DNA from: Photobacterium galatheae | GTDB taxonomy: Bacteria; Pseudomonadota; Gammaproteobacteria; Enterobacterales; Vibrionaceae | Length of the DNA stretch: 64,000 bases | Direction of reading: 5' to 3' | NCBI RefSeq assembly: GCF_000695255.1 | Contig: NZ_JMIB01000013.1 | Location: forward strand, 1 to 64,000 | Made by a program: the position numbers and the translations under genes | Notes under the pieces: model-generated | What the model was told of the DNA's origin: nothing | Databases searched by the model: none | The model's input: the letters and a program-made list of their open reading frames with translations, nothing else | Part shown: piece after piece, positions 1-10,932 of the stretch | Position numbering within the stretch: the first letter of the stretch is position 1 | Layout of the letters: each line of letters begins with the position of its first letter

Positions 1-12
1 TCCGCTCCGCCA
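1..12 (+). tRNA. tRNA-Asp, 3' end only (cut by window edge)
   Basis: The first 12 bases match the last acceptor-stem bases plus CCA of a Vibrionaceae tRNA-Asp. The rest, including the anticodon, lies outside the window, so identity rests on the acceptor sequence and on synteny: in this family tRNA-Asp and tRNA-Trp normally close an rRNA operon after 5S, and tRNA-Trp is found at 931. A terminator follows within about 10 bases. Confidence 0.7.
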
Positions 13-22
13 CTTCTTAAGA

Positions 23-50
23 GCCTCAGTCAAAAGACTGGGGCTTTTTT
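23..50 (+). terminator. Rho-independent terminator after tRNA-Asp
   Basis: A 9-bp stem (GCCTCAGTC with GACTGGGGC, one G-U pair), AAAA loop, then six T. It would stop transcription of the upstream rRNA/tRNA operon before the inserted element. Confidence 0.85.
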
Positions 51-85
51 ACATTCCGGGGTTTGAAATCCGCCCTGCGACCGGA

Positions 86-150
86 CGAGTCCCGGTTGTG
101 TGCGACCCCAGCCGTCCACCATTTCTTCAAGAAACCCAGTCATACCATTC
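86..150 (+). repeat. Degenerate second copy of the tRNA-Asp tail (possible)
   Basis: CGAGTCCCG at 86-94 is what the T-arm of tRNA-Asp normally reads. The stretch around 113-141 resembles the CCA end plus downstream flank at 4-31 (TCCaCCAtTTCTT against TCCgCCAcTTCTT, then a CAGTC in both). The copy cannot fold as a tRNA. It may be a relic of a duplicated or recombined tRNA gene. Alignment was by eye only. Confidence 0.35.
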
Positions 151-157
151 TGGAAAA

Positions 158-720
158 TTAACTGGTCAGGTCAATCCATTGCCGCGAGCACATTTGTTTG
201 ACTCGCTGAGTGCATTGCAAAAACTGGTTCCATGCCGCACAGACCTTATCAACAATATCGCCATAATCTCTGAAACTTTGATTGGCTAAACAGCGTTGTC
301 TCAACCAACGCCATACCTGCTCTATTGGATTAAGCTCAGGAGAATAGGGAGGCAGTTTGATGATACTGACATTCTCAAATTGATGCGCGACGTCATCAGT
401 ATGCCATCCCGCACCATCCATGCTCACAACGGCATGTCGACCTTTTTCTGTCACACTTGTGATTTGCTTGAGGTGTTTGATCATGCTCGTTGTTTGACCC
501 ATAGTACAACCATTGGCTTACCGGTGCCTTTTGCTGGATAAACAAATAGGCATCGTTTAATTGCTGCTGTATCAATGGACCTGGCCTTGTTCCTTGTTCA
601 GTCTTGACCGAATCGCGTTTCATCTTGAAGCGATACAACTACGTCCTCAGCTTTGTGTGCCAGGGATTGTTTTAGGTGCTTGGAGTGAGAAGCGATCCAG
701 GAAAATCCCATCATAGGGTC
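158..720 (-). pseudogene. IS630-family transposase remnant (frameshifted, 5' truncated)
   Basis: Read on the minus strand, successive fragments match an IS630-type DDE transposase. GFSWIASHSKH lies near 710-680. VVVSLQDETRFGQ (first catalytic Asp region) lies at 647-606 and is followed by a stop. GTRPGPLIQQQ lies in another frame. The C-terminal part at 502-158 carries the second Asp (VVSMDGAGWHTDD) and the PYSPELNPIEQVW motif that includes the catalytic Glu. At least two frameshifts and an internal deletion after the first fragment make it non-functional. No terminal inverted repeats were recognised, and 721-930 shows no recognisable coding sequence. It sits between tRNA-Asp and tRNA-Trp, normally adjacent genes. 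Confidence 0.8.
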
Positions 721-930
721 GAGCAGGTCATATATATAAATGCCGGAATCTGGATAATTGCTCTGGCGTTCAGATGAATGGCTTTCTGGATCTAGCCTTC
801 TCTTGCAATCTTTCTAATTCCTCCTTAAAAAGATCGATGTTTTAGTAAGCGGTTGATCATCAATTTGAGAAATTTCTACTTTCAGGGCTGGTAATTATCA
901 TCAGTCTATATACAATACTTACCACACAAC

Positions 931-1007
<77 letters not shown>

Positions 1008-1016
1008 AATCTTTCA

Positions 1017-1044
1017 AGCTCTCGCAGAAATGCGGGAGCTTTTT
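1017..1044 (+). terminator. Terminator after tRNA-Trp
   Basis: A 10-bp stem (AGCTCTCGCA with TGCGGGAGCT, one G-U), GAAA tetraloop, then a T-rich tract. Confidence 0.85.
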
Positions 1045-1143
1045 CGTTTTCAGACGCCACAAAACAGTTCCTGCCGAAGTCGCATATCACTTGTCATGAA
1101 TATCTCTGTTTCCAGAGAATAAAAAGCCTCATCATTGATGACA

Positions 1144-1527
1144 TTAGCTTCTCATCATGAGCTGGAAGCCAATAAAACAGGCTGAAATACTCAGGAACAC
1201 ATTCAAAAGCAGGTTTAAGGTCATTTTGAAGTACTCACCGTGTTGAAGCAGGACGACGTTATCCATGGAGAAAGTTGAAAATGTTGTGAGGGCGCCGAGA
1301 AAGCCTAATCCGATAATCGGGCGCCATGGTGAGGCTTCTATCATCCCCTGATTCAAAGCAGACATCAGCAGCCCCATGATAAATGAGCCGATGACATTGA
1401 CGGCGAGGGTCCCGTAAGGAAAGCCGCGTCCAAACAGGACAACGGATAACTCAGATATCAGATAACGGGTGCAGGCACCAAAGGCTCCGCCAAAGGCAAC
1501 ATAACTTAAAACGATGAGTTGATTCAT
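1144..1527 (-). CDS. crcB: Fluoride exporter CrcB/FluC
   Basis: A 127-residue, four-helix inner-membrane protein of the Fluc family. These form dual-topology dimers that export fluoride. Family motifs visible are GGAFGACTRY (13-22), GTLAVNVIGSF with the pore Asn44 (39-49), and TTFSTFS (81-87) with the phenylalanines (Phe83, Phe86) that line the fluoride path. Length is typical. The gene is transcribed alone, divergent from the universal stress gene. I looked for a fluoride riboswitch in the upstream gap (1528-1664) on the minus strand and did not see its conserved GGCGATGG core, so regulation is unknown. Confidence 0.93.
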   Translation of the reverse strand: MNQLIVLSYVAFGGAFGACTRYLISELSVVLFGRGFPYGTLAVNVIGSFIMGLLMSALNQGMIEASPWRPIIGLGFLGALTTFSTFSMDNVVLLQHGEYFKMTLNLLLNVFLSISACFIGFQLMMRS

Positions 1528-1664
1528 TTGTACGCAGGTCTCTGTCAGTCAAACCAGATACTAATACCATGAAATGAAGTCTCTGTTGAGACAGTCACTA
1601 AGGTAATTCACAAAACAATGTGCTATACGGTGTGTATTGCAAGTGTTCGTGAATTGAGGTGGTG

Positions 1665-2090
1665 ATGAAGCTTTATAAAACGGTCTTGCTGGCACTCAAC
1701 CCAGATGATCAACGGGCACAGCAACTGGTCGTGAAAGCCGGGGTCGTGGCAAGCCATAACCATGCAGACTTACACCTGGCATATGTGGAACCCGGGGTCG
1801 GTAATCTGAGCTTTCTGGATATTGAATTGCAATTGAAAGAAGCTCACGACGATCAGGAACTCAGGCGAATGGCGCAGTTGTCTGAATTAGCCACCCATTC
1901 TCCGCAGCCTGTGCGCGCGATGCATCTCTATGATGGTGATGTTGCAAAACATCTCATTGAACTGGCAGCAAAAATACATGCAGACTTAGTGATTGTCGGC
2001 CATGCCAAAACGGATCTGCACTGGCTGCGGGAAGATGTCCGCCGTGAACTGGATCTGCATTTAAAGTGCGATGTGCTGATTTGTCGCTGA
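1665..2090 (+). CDS. Universal stress protein, UspA type
   Basis: A 141-residue cytoplasmic alpha/beta protein with the Usp pattern: KTVLLALNPDD at the start, YVEPG in the middle, and ADLVIVGHAKTD followed by a hydrophobic CDVLICR end. The glycine-rich ATP-binding motif of MJ0577-type Usps (GxxGx9GS/T) is absent, as in E. coli UspA, so nucleotide binding is not expected. The family helps cells survive starvation and other stress; the precise role is unknown. GTG-GTG-ATG are three adjacent in-frame starts at 1659, 1662 and 1665. The ATG is preferred because GAGG at 1656-1659 then has workable spacing. Confidence 0.85.
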   Translation: MKLYKTVLLALNPDDQRAQQLVVKAGVVASHNHADLHLAYVEPGVGNLSFLDIELQLKEAHDDQELRRMAQLSELATHSPQPVRAMHLYDGDVAKHLIELAAKIHADLVIVGHAKTDLHWLREDVRRELDLHLKCDVLICR

Positions 2091-2174
2091 TGCATGACGG
2101 TTTTCACTGATTCCTGAAATTCAGAAAAGACCGCTTGCTGTCAGGAGACACCTTTCCTATACTCGTGAGCTGAA

Positions 2175-2257
2175 ACTTGTCGGAGTGCCAACTGGCTGAG
2201 ACCGCATTGCGGGATCCGTTGAACCTGATCAGATTAGTATCTGCGAAGGGAACAAGA
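2175..2257 (+). promoter_or_regulatory. TPP (thiamine pyrophosphate) riboswitch, THI box
   Basis: Carries the conserved THI-box blocks in order: GGAGTGCC, GGCTGAGA, CCGTTGAACCTGATC, a variable arm and GCGAAGGGAACA. The closing stem pairs CTTGT (2176-2180) with ACAAG (2252-2256). It lies 140 bases ahead of thiC and should lower expression of the thi operon when TPP is plentiful. The rest of the leader (2258-2397) has no clear stem plus T-run, so control by hiding the thiC ribosome site (GAAAGGA at 2384-2390) is more likely than termination; that part is inference. Confidence 0.96.
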
Positions 2258-2385
2258 GAAAATCTTCTGCCTAGCTGTACCTGTCGTGTACGGCTGCTGT
2301 ATCAGACGATGCGACACGCCCTACTTGTGTCCGCCTCTTGTTTACGCGCCCATCCGTCAAGCAACTTCCCAGAAACATCAGATGA

Positions 2386-4961
<2,576 letters not shown>

Positions 4962-4964
4962 GCC

Positions 4965-5723
4965 ATGCTGACTGACGAATCTTTTTTACGCTATCACCGT
5001 CAGGTGCAGTTGCCGGAAATTGGTGAGCAGGGTCAGCAGGCCCTGCAACAGGCCAAGGTGCTGATCATCGGAGCCGGTGGTCTGGGAGCGCCCGCGGCGT
5101 TGTATCTGGCCGGCGCTGGTGTGGGAACTCTGGTGATTGCCGATGGCGATCGGGTGGAGCGTTCCAACCTGCAACGTCAGATTATCTACCGTGATGACCA
5201 TCAGGGGGAGAGCAAGGCACAGGTCGCGGTCGCGCAGGTGAAGGCATTGAATCCGCATATCCGTGCCCGTGCCGTGACGGCCAATCTGGCCAAGTTACAG
5301 CTGGCGATGGAAATCAGCCTCGCAGATGTGGTGCTCGATTGCACTGACAGTTTTGCCAGCCGCCATGCCATTAATCAGGCTTGTTTTGAACATGGTAAAC
5401 AGCTGATCTCCGGGGCGGCGATCCGCTGGCAGGGGCAGCTCATGAGCTTTGATTTCCGGGCGAAGCAGGGGCCTTGCTATCACTGCCTGTTTCCACACGG
5501 TGAGATGCAGGCACCCCAAAATTGCAGCGAGTCCGGAATTGCCGGTCCCGTCGTCGGGATCATGGGGACCTTCCAGGCTTTGCAGGCCATCAAGGCAATC
5601 ACCGCCAGTGGTGAATCAGGCACTGGTCAGTTCCGCCAGTTTGACGGCCTCACCCTGCAATGGCAGCAGTTTGCCCTGCCTGTGAACCCGCAGTGCCCTG
5701 TATGCAGTAAGGAATCTTTATGA
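4965..5723 (+). CDS. thiF: ThiS adenylyltransferase ThiF
   Basis: E1-like enzyme of 252 residues that adenylates the C-terminal glycine of the sulfur carrier ThiS, using ATP. The Rossmann motif GAGGLG is at 36-41 and is followed by the ADGDRVERSNLQRQ segment (ATP and catalytic Arg region). Zinc is likely held by two CxxC pairs (CYHC at 171-174, CPVC at 244-247). NCSESG carries a conserved cysteine. The start lies 3 bases after the thiE stop, and the end overlaps thiS by 4 bases. MoeB is the close paralogue, but the thi context settles the assignment. Confidence 0.95.
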   Translation: MLTDESFLRYHRQVQLPEIGEQGQQALQQAKVLIIGAGGLGAPAALYLAGAGVGTLVIADGDRVERSNLQRQIIYRDDHQGESKAQVAVAQVKALNPHIRARAVTANLAKLQLAMEISLADVVLDCTDSFASRHAINQACFEHGKQLISGAAIRWQGQLMSFDFRAKQGPCYHCLFPHGEMQAPQNCSESGIAGPVVGIMGTFQALQAIKAITASGESGTGQFRQFDGLTLQWQQFALPVNPQCPVCSKESL

Positions 5724-5929
5724 CCATGATGAACGTTCAGGTGAACGATAAAGCGATGCAGCTGGCGGTGGACACCTCGTTATTACAGCTGCTGGAGCAA
5801 CTGGCGATGCCACTGGATGCCACTGCGGTGGCGGTGAATCAGGCCATCGTCAGCCGTGAGTGCTGGGGAGAAACCGTGCTCAGTGATGGCGACGCGATCG
5901 CCTTGTTTCAAGCCATTGCAGGAGGCTGA
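5720..5929 (+). CDS. thiS: Sulfur carrier protein ThiS
   Basis: A 69-residue beta-grasp, ubiquitin-like protein ending in the diagnostic Gly-Gly (FQAIAGG). ThiF adenylates this end, it is then converted to a thiocarboxylate, and ThiG uses it as the sulfur donor for the thiazole ring. It overlaps thiF by 4 bases, and its stop is followed by thiG after 1 base. A second in-frame ATG two codons later (MNVQVND) could equally be the start. Confidence 0.93.
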   Translation: MTMMNVQVNDKAMQLAVDTSLLQLLEQLAMPLDATAVAVNQAIVSRECWGETVLSDGDAIALFQAIAGG

Positions 5930-5930
5930 G

Positions 5931-6701
5931 ATGTTGAAAATTGCCGATAAAACTTTTTCATCCCGACTGTTTACCGGAACCGGCAAATACGCCGGCCGGG
6001 ACGTGATGGCACAATCCATTCTGGCTTCCGGTTCGGAACTGGTGACTATGGCGCTCAAACGGGTCGACATTGAAAACCGGGAGGATGACATTCTGTCACC
6101 GCTACGTGCCGCCGGGGTGAACCTGCTGCCGAACACCTCTGGTGCCAAAAATGCGAAGGAAGCGATCTTTGCCGCGCAGTTGGCCCGGGAAGCGTTGGGG
6201 ACCAACTGGCTGAAACTGGAAATTCATCCGGACCCGAAATATCTGATGCCGGATCCGATTGAAACCCTGGCTGCGGCAGAAGCGCTGGTGAAGCAGGGCT
6301 TTATTGTGCTGCCTTACTGCCACGCCGATCCCGTGCTCTGTAAGCGACTGGAAGCAGTGGGCTGTGCGGCCGTGATGCCGCTGGGGGCACCGATTGGCTC
6401 CAATAAAGGGCTGGCCTCGCGGGATTTCCTCGACATCATTATCGATCAGGCACGGGTACCGGTGATTGTGGATGCCGGCATTGGTGCGCCGTCTCATGCG
6501 GCGGAAGCCATGGAGCGGGGTGCAGATGCGGTGCTGGTCAATACCGCGATTGCTGCGGCGGCTGATCCGGTAGCCATGGGTCGGGCATTCAAACTGGCGG
6601 TCGAGAGCGGACGGATGGCCTATGAAGCCGGTCTGGCCGGGACGGTCAGTCAGGCCGTGGCCTCCAGCCCCTTGACGGCGTTTCTGGATGCCAGCGCTTA
6701 A
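5931..6701 (+). CDS. thiG: Thiazole synthase ThiG
   Basis: TIM-barrel enzyme (256 residues) that builds the thiazole phosphate ring from deoxyxylulose phosphate, dehydroglycine and ThiS thiocarboxylate. Lys95, in [10 protein letters not shown], corresponds to the Schiff-base lysine of the family. LFTGTGKY and the phosphate-binding loops [11 protein letters not shown] and [12 protein letters not shown] are present. A longer frame reaches upstream into thiS, but the ATG at 5931 is chosen: the protein then begins MLKIADKTF like known ThiG, and GCAGGAGGCTG precedes it as the ribosome site. Confidence 0.96.
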   Translation: MLKIADKTFSSRLFTGTGKYAGRDVMAQSILASGSELVTMALKRVDIENREDDILSPLRAAGVNLLPNTSGAKNAKEAIFAAQLAREALGTNWLKLEIHPDPKYLMPDPIETLAAAEALVKQGFIVLPYCHADPVLCKRLEAVGCAAVMPLGAPIGSNKGLASRDFLDIIIDQARVPVIVDAGIGAPSHAAEAMERGADAVLVNTAIAAAADPVAMGRAFKLAVESGRMAYEAGLAGTVSQAVASSPLTAFLDASA

Positions 6702-6710
6702 GGAGGCATC

Positions 6711-7823
6711 ATGAGTTATACGGATGTCTGGCGTGAGCTGGACTGGGATGATGTCCGACTGTCGATTTACAGTAAAACAGCTGCGGATGTTGAGCGGGCG
6801 CTCAGTAAACGCAAGCGGGATCTGGAAGACTTCAAAGCCTTGATTTCTCCGGCAGCCGAGTCTTATCTGGAGCAAATGGCGCAGCAGTCGGCGGCTCTGA
6901 CGCGGCAGCGCTTTGGCCGGACGATCGGGTTTTACGTGCCTTTGTATCTGTCCAATCTCTGTGCCAACAGCTGTACTTACTGCGGCTTTACCATGGAGAA
7001 CAAGATCAAACGCCGGACGCTGAATCTGGATGAGATTGAGCGTGAATGTGCGGCGATCAAAGCGCTGAATTTCGATAGCGTGCTGCTGGTTACCGGGGAA
7101 CATGAGCGTAAAGTCGGGATGGCTTATTTCCGCCAGACGGTTCCGGCGATCAAGCGTCATTTCAGTTATCTGTCGATGGAAGTCCAGCCGCTGGATCAGG
7201 CGGAATACGCTGAGCTGAAAACGCTGGGTCTGGATGCGGTGATGGTCTATCAGGAAACTTACAGTGCACCGACTTATGCGCAGCACCATCTGCGCGGCAA
7301 TAAGATGGACTTTGAGTACCGGCTGGAAACGCCGGATCGTCTGGCACGGGCCGGGATTGATAAAATCGGCATCGGCGCGCTGATTGGTCTGGAAGAATGG
7401 CGGACCGACTGCTTTTTTGTGGCCAGCCATCTGGATTATCTGGAGCGCACTTACTGGCAGAGCCGTTATTCGATTTCGTTTCCGCGTCTGCGTCCTTGCA
7501 CCGGCGGATTAGCACCGAAATCTGTGATGAGCGATCGCCAGCTGGTGCAGCTGATCTGTGCATATCGTCTGTTCAACGGCGAGGTGGAGCTGTCCATGTC
7601 GACCCGGGAATCCCCACATTTTCGTGATAACGTGTTGCCACTGGGGATCACCAGTATGTCGGCAGGCTCCAAAACGCAACCGGGCGGCTATGCGGATGAC
7701 GAGCCGGAGCTGGAGCAGTTTGCGATCAGCGATGAAAGGGCTGTTGCTGAGGTTGCCAGCGCCGTGAAGCAGCACGGTTTTGAAGTGGTCTGGAAAGACT
7801 GGCACCCGGCTTATTCGGGCTGA
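6711..7823 (+). CDS. thiH: 2-iminoacetate synthase ThiH (tyrosine lyase)
   Basis: Radical-SAM enzyme of 370 residues that cleaves tyrosine to p-cresol and dehydroglycine (2-iminoacetate), the substrate ThiG needs in this oxygen-sensitive branch. The [4Fe-4S] motif CxxxCxxC is at Cys84, Cys88 and Cys91 (NLCANSCTYCGF). Using ThiH rather than the glycine oxidase ThiO fits a facultative anaerobe. It has its own strong ribosome site (AAGGAGG) 9 bases after thiG and is the last gene of the operon, followed by a terminator. Confidence 0.96.
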   Translation: MSYTDVWRELDWDDVRLSIYSKTAADVERALSKRKRDLEDFKALISPAAESYLEQMAQQSAALTRQRFGRTIGFYVPLYLSNLCANSCTYCGFTMENKIKRRTLNLDEIERECAAIKALNFDSVLLVTGEHERKVGMAYFRQTVPAIKRHFSYLSMEVQPLDQAEYAELKTLGLDAVMVYQETYSAPTYAQHHLRGNKMDFEYRLETPDRLARAGIDKIGIGALIGLEEWRTDCFFVASHLDYLERTYWQSRYSISFPRLRPCTGGLAPKSVMSDRQLVQLICAYRLFNGEVELSMSTRESPHFRDNVLPLGITSMSAGSKTQPGGYADDEPELEQFAISDERAVAEVASAVKQHGFEVVWKDWHPAYSG

Positions 7824-7848
7824 GCCAAGGGATGTATCACCATGAATG

Positions 7849-7880
7849 AACAGGCTGATGGAAACCATCAGCCTGTTTTT
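7849..7880 (+). terminator. Terminator of the thi operon
   Basis: A 13-bp perfect stem (AACAGGCTGATGG with CCATCAGCCTGTT), AAA loop, and a T-run continuing to about 7880. Confidence 0.92.
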
Positions 7881-7896
7881 TTATGACTTGAAGATG

Positions 7897-8829
7897 TTAT
7901 TCCGTAAAGACGGCGTTGATCTTGGCGTCGTAGCGGGCATTGATGTTGGATGAGTAATGTCTGGCAGTCAGCTCAATTTTGAGCTTCTGAACTTCGACCG
8001 GTTCATCAAAGAAGACAGAAAGTGTGCCGGAAGGATATTTCAGGTAGCTCGGATAAACCCGTTCGTTGTTTTCGTTGTAGATGAAAGCAACCACAGACTG
8101 GTTGCGGGCGTTAGCCGTTGTATCGACGACCAGCTCCAGTGATTTCACTTTCTTGTTGTTGTACGGGGTAATTTCTACCCATTTTTTCACTGGGGTTCCA
8201 AAGCTGGCATAGAGTGAGGTGCCGGCAGAGAGATGTTCGTCGAAATCGATGACCGGATCATGGTCCGGATAGCTGGTGGCGTCGTTCGGCTTACTGTTCC
8301 CGAAATATTCCTGCAGCAGGGTGAAGTTGTCACCATCGAAATCGGTATTGGCATCCAGCCCGACTACCTCATAGGTTTTCTTCCACCAGGTTGGCAGATG
8401 GTCGTTGTCGATACTTGTGCTCTCACCGTAGTTAAACCGGAAGTTCCCCTCAAAACGTTGGCTGGGCTGGGTAAAATCCGCATTGTACAAAGAGATCACG
8501 GCACGGTAGTTGTCTTGCCAGTAGGCAATTGGGGTGGCGAATTGATGTTCTCCCCAGCCTGGACGACAGTCCAGGTTATGCAGCCGCTGGTTCGCACCGT
8601 TGTAGATTTCTATTTTACAGTCCATGGCCCGGGGTTCGTTATTATCAAAACCCAGGGTGACCAGATGGTGGCGGTCGGCAGGCAGGTTGAATTTGACCGG
8701 AATGTTGACCCGCTGGCCTTTATAAATGGTCTGGCTCACTGACTTTTTATAGGTATCTAAGTGTGGATTGGTGTTCGCAAAGACAGCAAAAGAGAGAAAA
8801 GGCAGAGCGAGTAAGAATTGTTTTCTCAT
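7897..8829 (-). CDS. Secreted protein of unknown function with an EF-hand-like calcium loop
   Basis: No family was recognised for this 310-residue protein. A clear signal peptide (MRKQFLLALPFLSFAVFA, cleaved about residue 18) sends it to the periplasm or outside. Near residue 160 is LPTWWKK, then DANTDFDGDNFTLLQEYFG, the acidic Dx[NT]xDxDGDxxxxxQE pattern of dockerin or thrombospondin-3-like calcium loops common in secreted marine proteins. The flanking halves are rich in aromatic and beta-prone residues and look like beta-sandwich domains (inference). Two cysteines (in MDCKIEI and LDCRPGW) are close enough for a disulfide. It is a single gene, convergent with thiH. Confidence 0.75.
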   Translation of the reverse strand: MRKQFLLALPFLSFAVFANTNPHLDTYKKSVSQTIYKGQRVNIPVKFNLPADRHHLVTLGFDNNEPRAMDCKIEIYNGANQRLHNLDCRPGWGEHQFATPIAYWQDNYRAVISLYNADFTQPSQRFEGNFRFNYGESTSIDNDHLPTWWKKTYEVVGLDANTDFDGDNFTLLQEYFGNSKPNDATSYPDHDPVIDFDEHLSAGTSLYASFGTPVKKWVEITPYNNKKVKSLELVVDTTANARNQSVVAFIYNENNERVYPSYLKYPSGTLSVFFDEPVEVQKLKIELTARHYSSNINARYDAKINAVFTE

Positions 8830-8966
8830 GAGATAACCTTATGAATATGATTGATTATTGTTTCATCAGGCATGCTAGCGGTATCTACAAGATGTGAAAA
8901 CAATCAATAGAGGCAGTTTTGTGCTGGGTCACGGAGATGCATTCCCCAGTGATTCGACCGACAGAA

Positions 8967-8997
8967 AGAAAAAAGTCCAGCACACGGGCTGGACTTT
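8967..8997 (-). terminator. Terminator after the aminopeptidase P gene
   Basis: On the minus strand, AAGTCCAGC pairs with GCTGGACTT around a short loop and is followed by TTTTTTC. It lies just downstream of the aminopeptidase stop. Confidence 0.85.
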
Positions 8998-9021
8998 GAG
9001 GATGAGAGATAAGCCGCGATG

Positions 9022-10809
9022 TTAGCGGTTGAGCGGCGCGGTGGCCTGTGTCAGCCACGCCAGATCCTCGCCCTGCAGGGACGGGCTGATGACGTCGAAC
9101 ACGGTTTGATGGTAAGTGTTCAGCCACGCCAGTTCGCTGTCGGTCATCAGACTGAGATCCACCAGACGGCGGTCGATCGGTGCACGGGTCAGCGACTCGA
9201 AACCAAGCACAGTCATGTCCCCTTCGGTTGGCACTTCCACAACCAGCTCCAGGTTTTCGATCCGGATGCCGAAGGCGTCGGCACGGTAATAACCGGGCTC
9301 ATTCGACAGTACCATACCCGGCAGGAGTGCGGTTGGGTTCGGGACTTTAGAAATTCGTTGCGGGCCTTCATGCACATTCAGGAAGTGACCAACCCCATGA
9401 CCGGTACCGTGGTCGAAATCAAAGCCGTGTGCCCACAGGTGCTGGCGTGCCAGCGCATCCAGCTGCGAGCCTGTTGTGCCACGCGGGAATCGGGCGCTGG
9501 CCAGAGCAATGTGGCCTTTCAACACCAGGGTGAAGGTTTGTTTCACCTCATCGCCCGGATTGCCGATGGCGATGGTGCGGGTGATATCTGTGGTGCCGTC
9601 CGGGTACTGGCCGCCTGAATCCACCAGATAGACGTTGTCCATTTGCAGGACGCCTGGTTCCGGCTGGTTGTTGTGATTGTAGTGGCACATGGCGGCGTTG
9701 CCACCGGCTGCGGAAATGGTATCGAAGCTGACATCGGTACAGCTTGGATCTTCAATCCGGAATTGCCATAACTGATCGGCCAGCGTGGCTTCGTCCAGTA
9801 GTTTGCCCGCAGCAACCTGACGATCGACCCAGGCCAGGAACTTGGATACAGCGACACCATCACGGATATGACTGGCTTTCATCCCGGCCACTTCGGTCGG
9901 GTTTTTGGCCGCTTTTGGCAGCATACATGGGTCAGCACCTTCAATGATGACAGCTCCCGCATCACGCAGGGTCTGTCCGGCCCATGCGTTGCTGGTGGTC
10001 GGGTCAAGCAGCACGCGCTTGCCGTTCAGGGCTTTCAGGCTATTTTTCAGCGTTTCCGGTGCCTGAACGCGAACCCCTTCACCCACGTGCGCTTCAAATT
10101 CAGCAGGCAGACGGGCCTGGTCAATAAAGAAATCGACACTGCCGTCATTGTGCAGAATGGCGGCTGACAGCAGTACCGGCAGACAGTGTACATCACTGCC
10201 GCGAACGTTCAGCAGCCAGGCGATGCTGTCGAGCTGGGTGAGCAGCACGGCATCGGCTTTTTGTTTTTGCAGACTGGCTGCGATGTTCGCACGTTTGTCA
10301 CGGCTGTGCTGGCCGACAAAATCCAGACCCATCAGTCTGGCATCAGACAGTGTTGGTGCCGGGCGGTCCTGCCACAGGGTATCGATCGGATTGGTGTCCA
10401 GCAGAACCAGCGCCAGGCCGCTGTCCAGCGACTGCTGGGTACGTTTCAGCCAGGCACCGCTGTGCAGGCGCGGGTCGACAGCAATTTTGTTGCCGGCAGC
10501 GAAGTGGTCGGCCACCCACTGCATTGGCGGCTCTTCGATCAGATGACGGTATTCAAACACTTCGCCCGGCACTTGTTTGCGAACCTGAACAACATAGCGG
10601 CCATCCACAAACATCGCGGCTTTGTCACGGCCGATTACTGCCGCACCAGCCGAGCCGGTGAAGCCGGTTGCCCACAGCAGGCGCTCGTTATGTTCAGGGA
10701 TGTATTCACCCAAGTATTCGTCTTCATGTGGGATCACCAGAGCGTCAAGCTGTTCTGCTTCCAGCCACTGGCGGATCTGTGCCACGCGTTGTGAAATCAC
10801 TGATTGCAT
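9022..10809 (-). CDS. Xaa-Pro aminopeptidase (M24B), long three-domain form
   Basis: Cytoplasmic metallopeptidase that removes an N-terminal residue preceding proline. At 595 residues it is the long form: two creatinase-N-like domains (about 1-310), the pita-bread M24 catalytic domain (about 315-530) and a C-terminal extension. It is therefore not an orthologue of the 441-residue E. coli PepP. Dinuclear metal ligands visible are the two Asp in VDSGGQYPDGTTDITRT (about 395-411), His in HGTGHGVGHF (about 466), Glu in NEPGYY (about 503) and Glu in IENLELV (about 516). It is a single gene with its own terminator. Confidence 0.93.
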   Translation of the reverse strand: MQSVISQRVAQIRQWLEAEQLDALVIPHEDEYLGEYIPEHNERLLWATGFTGSAGAAVIGRDKAAMFVDGRYVVQVRKQVPGEVFEYRHLIEEPPMQWVADHFAAGNKIAVDPRLHSGAWLKRTQQSLDSGLALVLLDTNPIDTLWQDRPAPTLSDARLMGLDFVGQHSRDKRANIAASLQKQKADAVLLTQLDSIAWLLNVRGSDVHCLPVLLSAAILHNDGSVDFFIDQARLPAEFEAHVGEGVRVQAPETLKNSLKALNGKRVLLDPTTSNAWAGQTLRDAGAVIIEGADPCMLPKAAKNPTEVAGMKASHIRDGVAVSKFLAWVDRQVAAGKLLDEATLADQLWQFRIEDPSCTDVSFDTISAAGGNAAMCHYNHNNQPEPGVLQMDNVYLVDSGGQYPDGTTDITRTIAIGNPGDEVKQTFTLVLKGHIALASARFPRGTTGSQLDALARQHLWAHGFDFDHGTGHGVGHFLNVHEGPQRISKVPNPTALLPGMVLSNEPGYYRADAFGIRIENLELVVEVPTEGDMTVLGFESLTRAPIDRRLVDLSLMTDSELAWLNTYHQTVFDVISPSLQGEDLAWLTQATAPLNR

Positions 10810-10932
10810 CTGTCAATATTCCTTTCTGTTGATGTCATCCTCAGATGGATGAGCCAAACCTGCCCCTCAGTCACCCTGACGACGGCAGCAGGCCGATCCG
10901 CTAAAGGTAGCGTTTTTGTGAATTACCTGCAA

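Noticed and set aside
1528..1664. Possible fluoride riboswitch ahead of crcB
   Set aside because: The conserved core of that riboswitch was not found on the minus strand; only a small GTCTC/GAGAC hairpin is present.
6102..7430. Long minus-strand open frame (442 residues) opposite thiG and thiH
   Set aside because: It is antisense to two clearly coding genes, with an amino-acid composition rich in Arg, His and Gln that is typical of shadow frames.
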